Origin: Agrobacterium fabrum
Lineage (GTDB): Bacteria; Pseudomonadota; Alphaproteobacteria; Rhizobiales; Rhizobiaceae
Direction of reading: 5' to 3'
Assembly (NCBI GenBank): GCA_003241215.1
Contig: QFOL01000134.1
Location: forward strand, 1-10,023
DNA length: 10,023 nucleotides
Shown here: piece by piece, positions 1-6,007 of the stretch
Layout: each line of letters begins with the position of its first letter
Numbering within the stretch: position 1 is the stretch's first letter
Notes under the pieces: model-generated
The model's input: only the letters and a program-made list of their open reading frames with translations
What the model was told of the DNA's origin: nothing
Database searches by the model: none
Program-made: the position numbers and the translations under genes

Positions 1-510
1 ATGGATTTCCGACAGCAGATAATCCGGCTCCTGCTCGGTGAGGAAGCCGCCGCCCGAAACCGGCGGCAGCTGGCCGGGATCGCCAAGCACGAGGATCGGC
101 GTGCCGAAGCTCATCAGGTCCTTGCCGAGCTGCTCGTCCACCATCGAACATTCATCGATGATGATAAGGGCCGCCTTGGCGAGCGGGCTCTGGCGGTTGA
201 TGGAGAACATCGGCGCAATCGAAGTCTTGCCGGTTTCCTCGTCTTCAACAGTTTCTTCGCCGCGCGGGCGATAGATCAGCGAATGGATGGTGCGGGCATT
301 GGTCGCCCCGCGCGAACGCAGCACCTGCGCCGCCTTGCCGGTGAAGGCCGCAAACAGCACCTCGCCATCGACATTTTCCGCGAAATGCTTGGCAAGCGTC
401 GTCTTGCCGGTTCCGGCATAACCGAACAGCCGGAAAACCGGCGTCCGGCCTTCCTTCAGCCAGCGGGAAACAGCCTTCAGCGCTTCGTCCTGTTGCGGTG
501 AAAATAACAT
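1..510 (-). CDS. RecD/PIF1-like ATP-dependent DNA helicase, N-terminal part (runs off left edge)
   Basis: Reading the minus strand from the ATG at 510-508 gives 170 uninterrupted residues to base 1, so the gene is cut by the window edge. An in-frame TGA lies 9 bases upstream and AGGG sits about 5 bases before the ATG, which fixes the start. Seen in order: a Q-like segment SPQQDEAL (residues 4-11), Walker A GYAGTGKTT (30-38), a TGKAA segment (57-61), Walker B IIIDECSM (116-123) and motif III GDPGQLPPV (143-151). This arrangement is that of superfamily 1B (RecD/PIF1-type) helicases, which use ATP to unwind DNA 5' to 3'. The C-terminal helicase motifs would lie outside the window. A 78-base gap separates it from the SRPBCC gene upstream, so it may be read from its own promoter, though I see no convincing one. 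The opposite strand is also open over this stretch but shows no recognisable protein and is taken as a shadow. Family call is firm; exact cellular role is not known. Confidence 0.9.
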   Translation of the reverse strand, partial: MLFSPQQDEALKAVSRWLKEGRTPVFRLFGYAGTGKTTLAKHFAENVDGEVLFAAFTGKAAQVLRSRGATNARTIHSLIYRPRGEETVEDEETGKTSIAPMFSINRQSPLAKAALIIIDECSMVDEQLGKDLMSFGTPILVLGDPGQLPPVSGGGFLTEQEPDYLLSEIH

Positions 511-588
511 GCGCCCTCATCGCAGGATTCGAGCGTCATGCGCAACAGAAAAAGAACGAAAGATGAATCATCTCGCCAATATGAAGGC

Positions 589-1071
589 TCAATTGACCGC
601 TTGCTTCTCGACAAGCTGCGCCAGCTGCTCCGCAACCGTGTTCCAGCCGTCGAAGAACCCCATCTCCGCGTGCCTGTCGCGATCCTCAAGATTGTTGTGC
701 ATGGCGTAAGCCACATATTCCATGCCGTCGGGGTGATCGCGAAACGTCATCACGGCGGTGAGGAACGGCTGGGCGGAGGGGCGAAAACCCGCCGTCAGCG
801 CATCGGTAAAAACCAGACGCTGCTCATGATCCACCGCCAGAAAACATCCTTTGACATGCGGACCGAAGGCCGTGCCGTCCTCGCTATAGCGCGTTTCGAA
901 GGCGCCGCCGGGATGGAGTTCCATGCGGTCGACCCGGCATTGGCCGGGATGCGGCACCCACCATTGTTCGAGGCTGGCCCTGTCCGTACAGGCATTCCAG
1001 ACGAGCCGGCGCGGCGCCTTGATGATGCGTGAAATCTTCAGGTCGAGGTCGGGATTGAAAGTCTCGGTCAT
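589..1071 (-). CDS. SRPBCC/AHSA1-domain protein (first ArsR-linked copy)
   Basis: 160-residue protein of the SRPBCC superfamily, AHSA1-like (activator of Hsp90 ATPase homologue 1) branch. The typical opening is visible: LKISRIIKAPRRLVWNACTD (about residues 11-30), followed by LEQWWVPHPG, then HPGGAFETRY and the F-x-G-WNTV segment near the C-terminus (FFDGWNTVAEQL). The fold forms a hydrophobic pocket able to bind small lipophilic ligands; the ligand and role of this one are unknown. Length is usual for the family and no signal peptide is seen, so it should be cytoplasmic. Its ATG overlaps the stop of the upstream ArsR gene as ATGA (1068-1071), which implies one operon and translational coupling. 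The partner repressor suggests the SRPBCC protein is made on demand when a signal is sensed; that is inference. Confidence 0.88.
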   Translation of the reverse strand: MTETFNPDLDLKISRIIKAPRRLVWNACTDRASLEQWWVPHPGQCRVDRMELHPGGAFETRYSEDGTAFGPHVKGCFLAVDHEQRLVFTDALTAGFRPSAQPFLTAVMTFRDHPDGMEYVAYAMHNNLEDRDRHAEMGFFDGWNTVAEQLAQLVEKQAVN

Positions 1072-1427
1072 TGGTCATTCTCCCCTTTGCTGGACATCCT
1101 GTCCTGTTGCGCCATGACGAATTGTTCGAGCCGGTCGGTGCGGCCTTCCCAGATGGCGCGTTGTTGTGACAACCAGCCATCGAGCATGGAGAACCTCTGT
1201 TTCTCCAGGGAACAGAACCGGACACGCCCCTGCTTGCGTGTCACGATCAGCCCCGCCTCTTCCAGCTGGCGGATATGTTTCATGAAGGATGGCAGGGCCA
1301 TGTCGAAGGGCTCGGCGAGCGTTCCAATGCTCGCCTCCCCGCCGCCCAGCCTCAGGATCACCGCCCTGCGGGTCGGATCGGCAAGAGACTGGAAGATATC
1401 GTTGAGCGCGTCTGAATAGTTTTCCAT
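1068..1427 (-). CDS. ArsR-family winged-helix transcriptional regulator (first copy)
   Basis: 119-residue ArsR/SmtB-type repressor of the subgroup commonly paired with SRPBCC proteins. Seen: IFQSLADPTRRAVILRL (11-27), the opening helices of the family; a winged HTH around 35-61 with recognition helix ALPSFMKHIRQLEEAGL (44-60); and a wing GRVRFCSLE (67-75). The CxC/His metal sites of true arsenic or zinc sensors are not evident; the single Cys72 gives no obvious metal site, so a non-metal signal is likely. The start is uncertain: an ATG at 1427 gives MENYSDALN with a poor Shine-Dalgarno, and an in-frame ATG at 1442 adds five residues (MIVSL) and lies in the centre of a 9+9 bp inverted repeat. 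The 1427 start is preferred because it matches the usual family N-terminus. Stop overlaps the SRPBCC start by ATGA. Autorepression through the inverted repeat is expected. Confidence 0.88.
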   Translation of the reverse strand: MENYSDALNDIFQSLADPTRRAVILRLGGGEASIGTLAEPFDMALPSFMKHIRQLEEAGLIVTRKQGRVRFCSLEKQRFSMLDGWLSQQRAIWEGRTDRLEQFVMAQQDRMSSKGENDQ

Positions 1428-1430
1428 AAG

Positions 1431-1457
1431 GCTAACTATCATATCGAAATAGTTAGC
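1431..1457. promoter_or_regulatory. Inverted-repeat operator at the first ArsR start
   Basis: GCTAACTAT (1431-1439) and its exact reverse complement ATAGTTAGC (1449-1457) are separated by 9 bases. The element lies directly at the 5' end of the ArsR gene, where a self-binding ArsR dimer would block transcription. It is not followed by a T-run, so a terminator role is unlikely. Binding by the adjacent ArsR is inference from position and symmetry. A weak -10-like TAACTA read on the minus strand lies inside it. Confidence 0.6.
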
Positions 1458-1498
1458 TCAATGGATAAGTTTAAAAATCGCGAAAATTCGTTGCCGCA

Positions 1499-1527
1499 GG
1501 GAATAATCCGTCGGGCTGCGGTGTCTC
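1499..1527 (+). promoter_or_regulatory. Candidate ECF-type promoter upstream of the secreted protein/sigma operon
   Basis: GGGAATAA at 1499-1506 and GTCTC at 1523-1527 are spaced 16 bases, a -35/-10 layout like those read by ECF sigma factors, which often have a GGAA-type -35. It lies about 50 bases before the operon start, where autoregulation would be expected. This is pattern reading from a single site; the sigma factor's real motif is not known to me. Confidence 0.3.
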
Positions 1528-1574
1528 TTGATGTGCTGGCGGCAGAGGCCGCCCGAACCAAGGAGGATATGTCC

Positions 1575-1949
1575 ATGAAGATCCGCTTTATCGTTCCCGC
1601 CCTCGTTCTGGCTTTTGCCGGAACGGCCTATGCCGCCCCTATGGTCGAAACCGTCAAGACCGCCAAGGGCGATGTGCTGGCGGGCGAAAAAGGCATGACG
1701 CTCTACACTTTCAAGAACGACAAGAAGGGCGTATCCAATTGTTATGACAAATGCGCGGTGAACTGGCCGCCGTTTTTCGCAGCCGCCAGCGACAAGGCCG
1801 AGGGCGCCTATTCCCTCGTGAAGCGCAAGGACGGCAAGATGCAATGGGCGAAGGATGGCATGCCGCTTTATTACTGGGTCAAGGACACGAAAAAAGGCGA
1901 CGCCACCGGCGACGGTATGAACGGTGTATGGGATGCCGCAAAACCCTGA
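1575..1949 (+). CDS. Secreted PF03640-type (Lipoprotein_15 / COG4315) repeat protein
   Basis: 124-residue exported protein. A signal peptide is clear: MKIRFIVPALVLAFAGTAYA followed by AP, with likely cleavage after residue 20. There is no lipobox cysteine at the cleavage site, so it is probably a soluble periplasmic protein. The mature part shows the two repeats of the family: one with GMTLYTFKNDKKGVSNC and DKCAVNWPP (residues 40-66, Cys56 and Cys60) and a second with WAKDGMPLYYWVKD to GVWDAA (91-122). The molecular function of this family is unknown. AGGAGG at 1561-1566 is 8 bases before ATG 1575 and only 2 before an ATG at 1569, which decides the start; the frame stays open back to 1461 but that extension hides the signal peptide. 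It is the first gene of an operon with the ECF sigma (4-base gap) and anti-sigma factor, so it may be a target or sensor partner of that system. Confidence 0.87.
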   Translation: MKIRFIVPALVLAFAGTAYAAPMVETVKTAKGDVLAGEKGMTLYTFKNDKKGVSNCYDKCAVNWPPFFAAASDKAEGAYSLVKRKDGKMQWAKDGMPLYYWVKDTKKGDATGDGMNGVWDAAKP

Positions 1950-1953
1950 TGGC

Positions 1954-2490
1954 ATGAAGGATGAAAAGCGGGGGAACCATTCCCCCGCAGCCGGCAGCTT
2001 CGAGGCGGAGATGCTGGCGCTGATGCCCATGCTGCGCCGTTATTCCCGCAGCCTTTCCCGTTCCGACGCCGATGGCGAGGACCTCTTGCAGGATTGCGTG
2101 GAAAAGGCGCTGACCAATAGAAGACAGTGGCGCGGAACGGGTTTGAAATCATGGGCTTACACGATAATGACGAATCTTTATCGTAACCGCCACCGCGCCG
2201 AGAAACGCCATCCTTCCGAGAGCCTGGACGGCCATGAGAGCATCGCCGTCACGGATACGCTCTCCGACACGCTGGAGAACGACCGGCTGCACGGCGCGCT
2301 CGCGCTTCTTTCGCCGGACATGCGCGCGGTGCTGATGCTGGTGACGGTGGAAGGCTACAGCTATCAGGAGGCGGCTGAGACATTGTCAATCCCGCTCGGC
2401 ACCGTCATGTCCAGACTGTCCCGCGCCCGAGAGACCCTTCGCCAGCATCTGGCGGCGGATAATATCATACCCCTGCGGAGACCCCGATGA
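1954..2490 (+). CDS. RNA polymerase ECF-type sigma factor (sigma-70 family)
   Basis: 178-residue group 4 (ECF) sigma factor. Region 2 spans about residues 22-85, with MLRRYSRSLSRSDADGEDLL and the DLLQDC segment (43-48) for core binding, then RQWRGTGLKSWAYTIMTNLY (57-76) corresponding to the -10 contact helices. Region 4 spans about 112-165, with YSYQEAAETLSIPLGTVMSR (135-154) as the HTH that reads the -35 element. There is no region 1 or 3 and no C-terminal extension. The start is uncertain: ATG at 1954 follows the upstream stop by 4 bases; in-frame ATGs at 1924 and 1933 would overlap the upstream gene. The next gene starts within its stop codon (ATGA) and is the anti-sigma factor. The sequence style and partner resemble the ECF26 group, to which, from memory, the sulfite-responsive RpoE1/RpoE4 of Sinorhizobium meliloti belong; that assignment is tentative. 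Confidence 0.93.
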   Translation: MKDEKRGNHSPAAGSFEAEMLALMPMLRRYSRSLSRSDADGEDLLQDCVEKALTNRRQWRGTGLKSWAYTIMTNLYRNRHRAEKRHPSESLDGHESIAVTDTLSDTLENDRLHGALALLSPDMRAVLMLVTVEGYSYQEAAETLSIPLGTVMSRLSRARETLRQHLAADNIIPLRRPR

Positions 2491-3275
2491 AACGGCCCGA
2501 CACCATAACCGAAGACGACCTGCACGCCTATGTCGACGGACTTCTCTCCGACGACGATCGCGCGGCCGTCGAGGCCTGGCTGGCGGAAAGGCCGGAAGAG
2601 CAGGCCCGCGTGGAAGAGTGGAGAAAACAGGCCGATATTCTGCGCAATGCCTTCGCCTCCTATGCCGCCGCACATCCGCATGACGCATCCATGCTCAGCC
2701 CGCAAAAGAAGGACCGCGCATGGCGGGCAAAACCGGCTCTGCTGCAAACAGCGGCCGCCCTTTTGATCTTCGTGGCGGGCGCTGCAGCCGGCAGGCTTCT
2801 GCCGCCGTCTTTTTCCACACCGCAGGACGTGACGCTCGCATCGCTGACGACGGATATTCCGGCGCAGGCGAAATCCGCCTATCTCATCTATGCGAGCGAG
2901 GTACGCCATCCCGTTGAAGTCGGTGCCGGAGAACAGCAGCATCTTGCCACATGGCTCGGCAAGCGGCTCGGTTACCCCTTTACCATCCCCGATCTCTCGA
3001 AGATCGGATACGACCTCGTCGGCGGGCGTCTTATCCCCGTCAGCGGCAAGCCGGGCGCGATGCTGATGTATCAGGACAAGACCGGCCGCCGGGTGACGGT
3101 GCTGATCGGCCACAACGAGGAAAACCGCACCACCAGCTTCCGCATGGCCAGCGCCGACGGCATCGAGACCTTCTACTGGATCGACAATGAACTGGGTTAC
3201 GCCGTTTCCGCCGAGCTGACGCGCGACGAGGTGCAGGCGATCGCCGAGGAGTGTTACCGGCAGTTCCCGACGTGA
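2487..3275 (+). CDS. Transmembrane anti-sigma factor (COG5662-like)
   Basis: 262-residue membrane anti-sigma factor partnered with the ECF sigma gene it overlaps by ATGA. The cytoplasmic N-terminus begins with ITEDDLHAYVDGLLSDDDR (7-25), the typical helix of this family, followed by a charged helix (27-55); the zinc HxxxCxxC motif of ZAS-type anti-sigmas is absent. One membrane helix is visible at about 84-102 (ALLQTAAALLIFVAGAAAG). Residues 105-262 would be periplasmic and carry a conserved-looking domain with VEVGAGEQQHLATWLGKRLG (143-162), then FYWIDNELGYAVSAELTRDE (229-248), a form shared with other anti-sigmas of this type. It should hold the sigma factor inactive at the membrane until a periplasmic or membrane signal is received. 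The gene ends 6 bases from the convergent LysE-family gene. Confidence 0.88.
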   Translation: MKRPDTITEDDLHAYVDGLLSDDDRAAVEAWLAERPEEQARVEEWRKQADILRNAFASYAAAHPHDASMLSPQKKDRAWRAKPALLQTAAALLIFVAGAAAGRLLPPSFSTPQDVTLASLTTDIPAQAKSAYLIYASEVRHPVEVGAGEQQHLATWLGKRLGYPFTIPDLSKIGYDLVGGRLIPVSGKPGAMLMYQDKTGRRVTVLIGHNEENRTTSFRMASADGIETFYWIDNELGYAVSAELTRDEVQAIAEECYRQFPT

Positions 3276-3281
3276 AGGCGG

Positions 3282-3875
3282 TTATTTCAGCATCGGCCAC
3301 AGACTGATGACAAGAAGCACAGCCATGGTGATATTGAACCATTTGAGCCGGACCGGGACAGCCAGCCAGTCGCGCAGGGCTGAGCCGAAACCGGCCCAGG
3401 TGGAAACGCTGGGAAGATTGACCGCGGCGAAGGCCACACCGACGAGAAGCACGGTGAGGAAATATTGCCGCTCATCCGTGTAGGTCGCCATCGCCGTCAC
3501 CGCCATCACCCACGCCTTGGGATTGACCCACTGAAAGGCGGCCGCGGCAAGGAAACTCATCGGCTCCGATGCGGCCGAACCCTCGCTCAGGCTGCGGGAG
3601 GTGCCGATCTTCCACGCGATCCAGACGAGATAGAGCCCGCCTGCGAATTTCAGCCCGATGTAAAGCACGGGCACCGAATGCAGCAACGCGCCGAGACCGA
3701 AGCCGACCCCAATCAGCAGCGACAGGAACCCCGCCCCGATACCCAGCATATGCGGGATGCTGCGGCGGAAACCGAAATTCACGCCTGACGCAAACAGCAT
3801 CATATTGTTCGGGCCTGGTGTGATGGAGGTGGTGAAGGCAAACAGCACTAGCGCGACGAAGGTTTCGACAGTCAT
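3282..3875 (-). CDS. LysE/RhtB-family amino-acid exporter
   Basis: 197-residue inner-membrane protein of the LysE superfamily. The signature N-terminal part is present: FAFTTSITPGPNNMMLFASG (12-31), with the conserved TPGPNN turn after the first helix, then FGFRRSIPHMLGIGAGF (34-50). About six hydrophobic segments are seen (near 3-20, 42-65, 69-90, 108-131, 138-160, 180-195), and FQWVNPKAWVMAV (114-126) is a further family hallmark. Members export amino acids such as lysine, threonine, homoserine or related compounds; the substrate here cannot be told. AAGGAGAG ends 4 bases before ATG 3875, which is far better than the open frame that runs upstream to 4016, so the shorter start is chosen. It is divergent from the aldo/keto reductase gene and convergent with the anti-sigma gene. 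Confidence 0.9.
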   Translation of the reverse strand: MTVETFVALVLFAFTTSITPGPNNMMLFASGVNFGFRRSIPHMLGIGAGFLSLLIGVGFGLGALLHSVPVLYIGLKFAGGLYLVWIAWKIGTSRSLSEGSAASEPMSFLAAAAFQWVNPKAWVMAVTAMATYTDERQYFLTVLLVGVAFAAVNLPSVSTWAGFGSALRDWLAVPVRLKWFNITMAVLLVISLWPMLK

Positions 3876-3984
3876 GATCTCTCCTTGAGCCGAAACCCTA
3901 TCCGCCGGCCCATCATCAAGCCACCCCGTGAGGTCGATGGGCGTGGTCAATTTTTTTGATGGATCGATCCTTCCCATGCCGGGT

Positions 3985-4014
3985 TTGAGAAGTCGGCGCA
4001 AAGGACTATTGTCC
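3985..4014 (+). promoter_or_regulatory. Possible promoter of the aldo/keto reductase gene with small inverted repeat
   Basis: TTGAGA (3985-3990) and TATTGT (4007-4012) are spaced 16 bases and would start transcription about 20 bases before the ATG at 4040. GGAC-tatt-GTCC (4003-4014) overlaps the -10 and could be a small operator. The hexamers match only partly and the repeat arms are 4 bases, so this is a weak call. The remainder of the 164-base divergent region (3876-4039) shows no other clear element. Confidence 0.3.
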
Positions 4015-4039
4015 AATCGACAACCGCTGGAGCGAACCC

Positions 4040-4885
4040 ATGTATGACGATATTCCTTCCGTCACCCTGCCCTCCGGAAAAGAGGTTCCGGCCCTTGGCC
4101 TTGGCACCTGGAACATGGGGGAGACAAGATCATCCGCGCCGCAGGAGGTCGAAAGCATCCGCAGGGCCATCGATCTCGGCATGACGTTGATTGACACGGC
4201 GGAAATGTATGCCGACGGCAGATCGGAGGAAGTGGTGGGCGCCGCAATCGCCGGCCGCCGCGACGATGTGTTTCTGGTCAGCAAGGTCTATCCCTGGAAC
4301 GCCAGCGCCAGAGGCACGGCGGAGGCCTGCGAGCGTAGCCTCGCAAGGCTCGGCACCGACCGCATCGACCTCTATCTGCTACACTGGCGCGGCGAGCACC
4401 CCCTCGAAGAAACCGTGAAGGCTTTCGAAAGGCTGAAGAGCGACGGCAAGATCGGCGACTGGGGGGTCTCCAATTTCGACACCGACGACATGGAGGAGCT
4501 TTTCGCGGTTCCCGGCGGCAAGAACTGCGCCGCCAATCAGGTGCTCTACAATCTGTCCCGGCGGGGGCCGGAGTTTTCGCTGCTGCCCTGGTGCCAGGAG
4601 CGCGGCGTGCCGCTGATGGCCTATTCCCCCATCGAGCAGGGCCGCATCTTGAAGAACCACGAACTTATCCGCATCGCCAAGGCCTATCAGGCGACGCCGG
4701 CGCAACTGGCGCTCGCCTTTCTTCTGGAGAGGGACGGCGTCATCGCCATCCCGAAATCCGCCAGCGTTTCCCGTGTCGAGGAAAATCGCGGCGCGACCGA
4801 TCTTGAAATAACCGAGGAAGACTGGGCCGCACTGGATGCCGCCTTCCCACCGCCAATGCGCAAGACGGCGCTGGAAATGCTTTGA
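4040..4885 (+). CDS. Aldo/keto reductase, YeaE-type (putative methylglyoxal reductase)
   Basis: 281-residue NADPH-dependent oxidoreductase of the aldo/keto reductase superfamily, a (beta/alpha)8 barrel in the cytoplasm. The catalytic tetrad is complete: Asp52 and Tyr57 in [11 protein letters not shown] (50-60), Lys82 in VSKVYPWN (80-87), and His115 in DLYLLHWRG (110-118). GVSNFD (142-147), [11 protein letters not shown] (166-176) and the cofactor-binding [13 protein letters not shown] (237-249) are also present. The pattern of [32 protein letters not shown] and the C-terminal KTALEML closely follow E. coli YeaE as I remember it, one of the enzymes able to reduce methylglyoxal; the true substrate here is not established. 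GGAG at 4029-4032 lies 7 bases before the ATG. The gene stands alone, divergent from the LysE-family exporter. Confidence 0.92.
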   Translation: MYDDIPSVTLPSGKEVPALGLGTWNMGETRSSAPQEVESIRRAIDLGMTLIDTAEMYADGRSEEVVGAAIAGRRDDVFLVSKVYPWNASARGTAEACERSLARLGTDRIDLYLLHWRGEHPLEETVKAFERLKSDGKIGDWGVSNFDTDDMEELFAVPGGKNCAANQVLYNLSRRGPEFSLLPWCQERGVPLMAYSPIEQGRILKNHELIRIAKAYQATPAQLALAFLLERDGVIAIPKSASVSRVEENRGATDLEITEEDWAALDAAFPPPMRKTALEML

Positions 4886-4992
4886 TATAACAGCTGATTG
4901 AGAAGAATTCCGGACTCTGTCGCTCAAACGGTTGAATCGGAATGTGAACAAGCCTTTTTTGCACTCATCACGGCAGGCGCGGGCTGGAAACA

Positions 4993-5014
4993 ACGGCGCG
5001 GAGAGCCGCGCCGT
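4993..5014 (-). terminator. Hairpin terminator after the second ArsR/SRPBCC operon
   Basis: ACGGCGCGG (4993-5001) and CCGCGCCGT (5006-5014) form a perfect 9-bp GC-rich stem around a 4-base loop. On the minus strand it begins 24 bases after the SRPBCC stop and is followed by TTGTTTCC, a short T-rich stretch; on the plus strand no T-run follows. It therefore best serves the minus-strand operon, though the U-tract is imperfect. Confidence 0.6.
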
Positions 5015-5037
5015 CGAAATCGAAGAATGCAACGCAC

Positions 5038-5571
5038 TTATTGCGGTATGCGCTGCTCATATTCCTTTTTCAGTTCCAGCCAGGTGTCCCAGAATGGCCC
5101 CGGCTCCTTTTCCTGAAGACGACCGGCGAGAATATCGAGATGCGCATGCCAGCCGGCGCTGACATTGAGCCTGGTCTTCCTGTCCGCCAGCCGGCGATGA
5201 ACCAGCGTCAGAAGCACGTCCTTGCCCAGGGCCTGCAGCTCGATCGACACCTCACCGCCTTCGCCCCAACTGAAGACAAGTCGATGCGGCGGAACGACGG
5301 TAATGATGCGCGAGGCCATCTTCTCCTCTTCGGAAAAGCCTTCCGGCCGTTTGCCCGGCGGATCGGAAAGTTCGTCATTACGCCAGACGAGCTCGAACGG
5401 CGCATCGGGTGCAAGTTTCATTTCACCGGATGCCAGCCAGCGGCGGCGAAGCTCGCTTTGTGTGAGATAGGCCCATACCCGCTCGATCGGCCCCGGCAGC
5501 AGCCGTTCGATCTTCAAGGTCGTCGGTTCGACGAGACGGCCATAGGCGTCGGGCATTGCAATATCAGCCAT
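5038..5571 (-). CDS. SRPBCC/AHSA1-domain protein (second ArsR-linked copy)
   Basis: 177-residue AHSA1-like SRPBCC protein, clearly different in sequence from the copy at 589-1071. Seen: LKIERLLPGPIERVWAYLTQ (19-38), then ELRRRWLASGEM (40-51), FELVWRNDEL (57-66), PHRLVFSWGEGGEVSIEL, the strand run LLTLVHRRL, and a C-terminal helix with AGWHAHLDILAGRL, a typical end for the family. It has no signal peptide or membrane segment. Three ATGs crowd the start (5586, 5577, 5571); GGAGG is 8 bases before 5571 and 2 before 5577, so 5571 is chosen. It overlaps the ArsR stop by 8 bases, which points to coupled translation. The ligand and function are unknown; as with the first copy, control by the neighbouring repressor is inferred. 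Confidence 0.88.
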   Translation of the reverse strand: MADIAMPDAYGRLVEPTTLKIERLLPGPIERVWAYLTQSELRRRWLASGEMKLAPDAPFELVWRNDELSDPPGKRPEGFSEEEKMASRIITVVPPHRLVFSWGEGGEVSIELQALGKDVLLTLVHRRLADRKTRLNVSAGWHAHLDILAGRLQEKEPGPFWDTWLELKKEYEQRIPQ

Positions 5572-5932
5572 TGTCATTTCCTCCATCTGCAGGGATTTTT
5601 CCCTGATCTTCCTCCCTGAGCATCTGCTCAAGAATATCGAGGCGGCTGCCCCAGAACTGCCGGTAGAAATCCAGCCACTCATGCGCTTCTGCCAACCGTT
5701 CCGGCGCAAGGCGGCAGACATGGATGCGCCCCCTCACCTCGCGGCGGATAAGCCCCGCATTTTCCAGCGCCTTGATATGTTTCGAGGCGGCGGCGAGCGA
5801 TATGTCGAACGGCCGGGCCAACTGGCTCACCGTTCGTTCACCAAGGGAAAGGTCACGTAGCATCGTGCGTCGCGTGGCGTCGCCAAGGGCATGAAAGACG
5901 GTGTCGAGATGTGAAGCGGATAATTCAACCAT
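5564..5932 (-). CDS. ArsR-family winged-helix transcriptional regulator (second copy)
   Basis: 122-residue ArsR-type repressor. Seen: LDTVFHALGDATRRTMLRDL (9-28), the winged HTH with recognition helix SLAAASKHIKALENAGL (45-61) and wing REVRGRIHVCRL (64-75), and a C-terminal helix WLDFYRQFWGSRLDILEQML (86-105) that is shared in style with the first copy (LSQQRAIWEGRTDRLEQF). No metal-binding CxC or His cluster is seen. The frame is open up to 6007, but the start at 5932 is preferred: it matches the family N-terminus (MVELSASHLD), and a near-consensus promoter places the transcription start at or one base from this ATG, so the message is probably leaderless. Two palindromes (5924-5941, 5964-5979) surround the promoter, so autorepression is expected. 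It is translationally coupled to the SRPBCC gene by an 8-base overlap. Confidence 0.88.
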   Translation of the reverse strand: MVELSASHLDTVFHALGDATRRTMLRDLSLGERTVSQLARPFDISLAAASKHIKALENAGLIRREVRGRIHVCRLAPERLAEAHEWLDFYRQFWGSRLDILEQMLREEDQGKIPADGGNDNG

Positions 5933-5941
5933 GTTGTTGAA
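5924..5941. promoter_or_regulatory. Operator half-pair 1: palindrome over the ArsR start codon
   Basis: TTCAACCATGTTGTTGAA has 6-base perfect arms (TTCAAC/GTTGAA) around 6 bases. It contains the ATG of the ArsR gene (5930-5932 on the complement) and touches the -10 box. It matches the second palindrome 39 bases away, both followed by ATATA, so the two look like paired sites of one dimeric repressor. Confidence 0.6.
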
Positions 5942-5967
5942 TATAGACCGACGCCCCGGAAAGTCAA
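5940..5967 (-). promoter_or_regulatory. Sigma-70-type promoter of the second ArsR/SRPBCC operon
   Basis: Read on the minus strand, TTGACT (5967-5962) and TATATT (5945-5940) are spaced 16 bases. The seven bases after the -10 lead straight to the ATG at 5932, so the predicted transcript begins at or next to the start codon. No Shine-Dalgarno is available, consistent with leaderless initiation. Confidence 0.6.
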
Positions 5968-5979
5968 CCATATGGTTGA
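5964..5979. promoter_or_regulatory. Operator half-pair 2: perfect 16-bp palindrome at the -35 region
   Basis: TCAACCATATGGTTGA is a perfect 16-base palindrome and overlaps the -35 hexamer of the ArsR promoter. Together with the palindrome at 5924-5941 it brackets the promoter core on nearly the same face of the helix. Binding by the product of the adjacent gene is inference from position. Confidence 0.65.
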
Positions 5980-6007
5980 ATATAAATTCATCGAATGGAT
6001 ACGACAA

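Noticed and set aside
1..501. Open plus-strand frame of 166 codons at the left edge.
   Set aside because: The minus strand over the same bases encodes clear helicase motifs (Walker A, Walker B, motif III); the plus frame shows no recognisable protein.
561..573. Palindrome AGATGAATCATCT before the helicase gene, considered as a terminator.
   Set aside because: The centre is a single base, the remaining stem would be at most 5 AT-rich pairs, and the T-rich stretch after it is interrupted.
1458..2030. Minus-strand frame of 190 codons.
   Set aside because: Antisense to the secreted protein and sigma factor genes, both of which have clear family motifs and a good ribosome site.
3961..3970. Palindrome GGATCGATCC next to a T-run, considered as a terminator.
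   Set aside because: It has no loop, so it cannot form a usable hairpin.
4923..4956. GGTTGAAT half-site and a TTTTTT run after the reductase gene, considered as an operator or terminator.
   Set aside because: There is only one half-site away from any promoter, and no GC-rich stem precedes the T-run.
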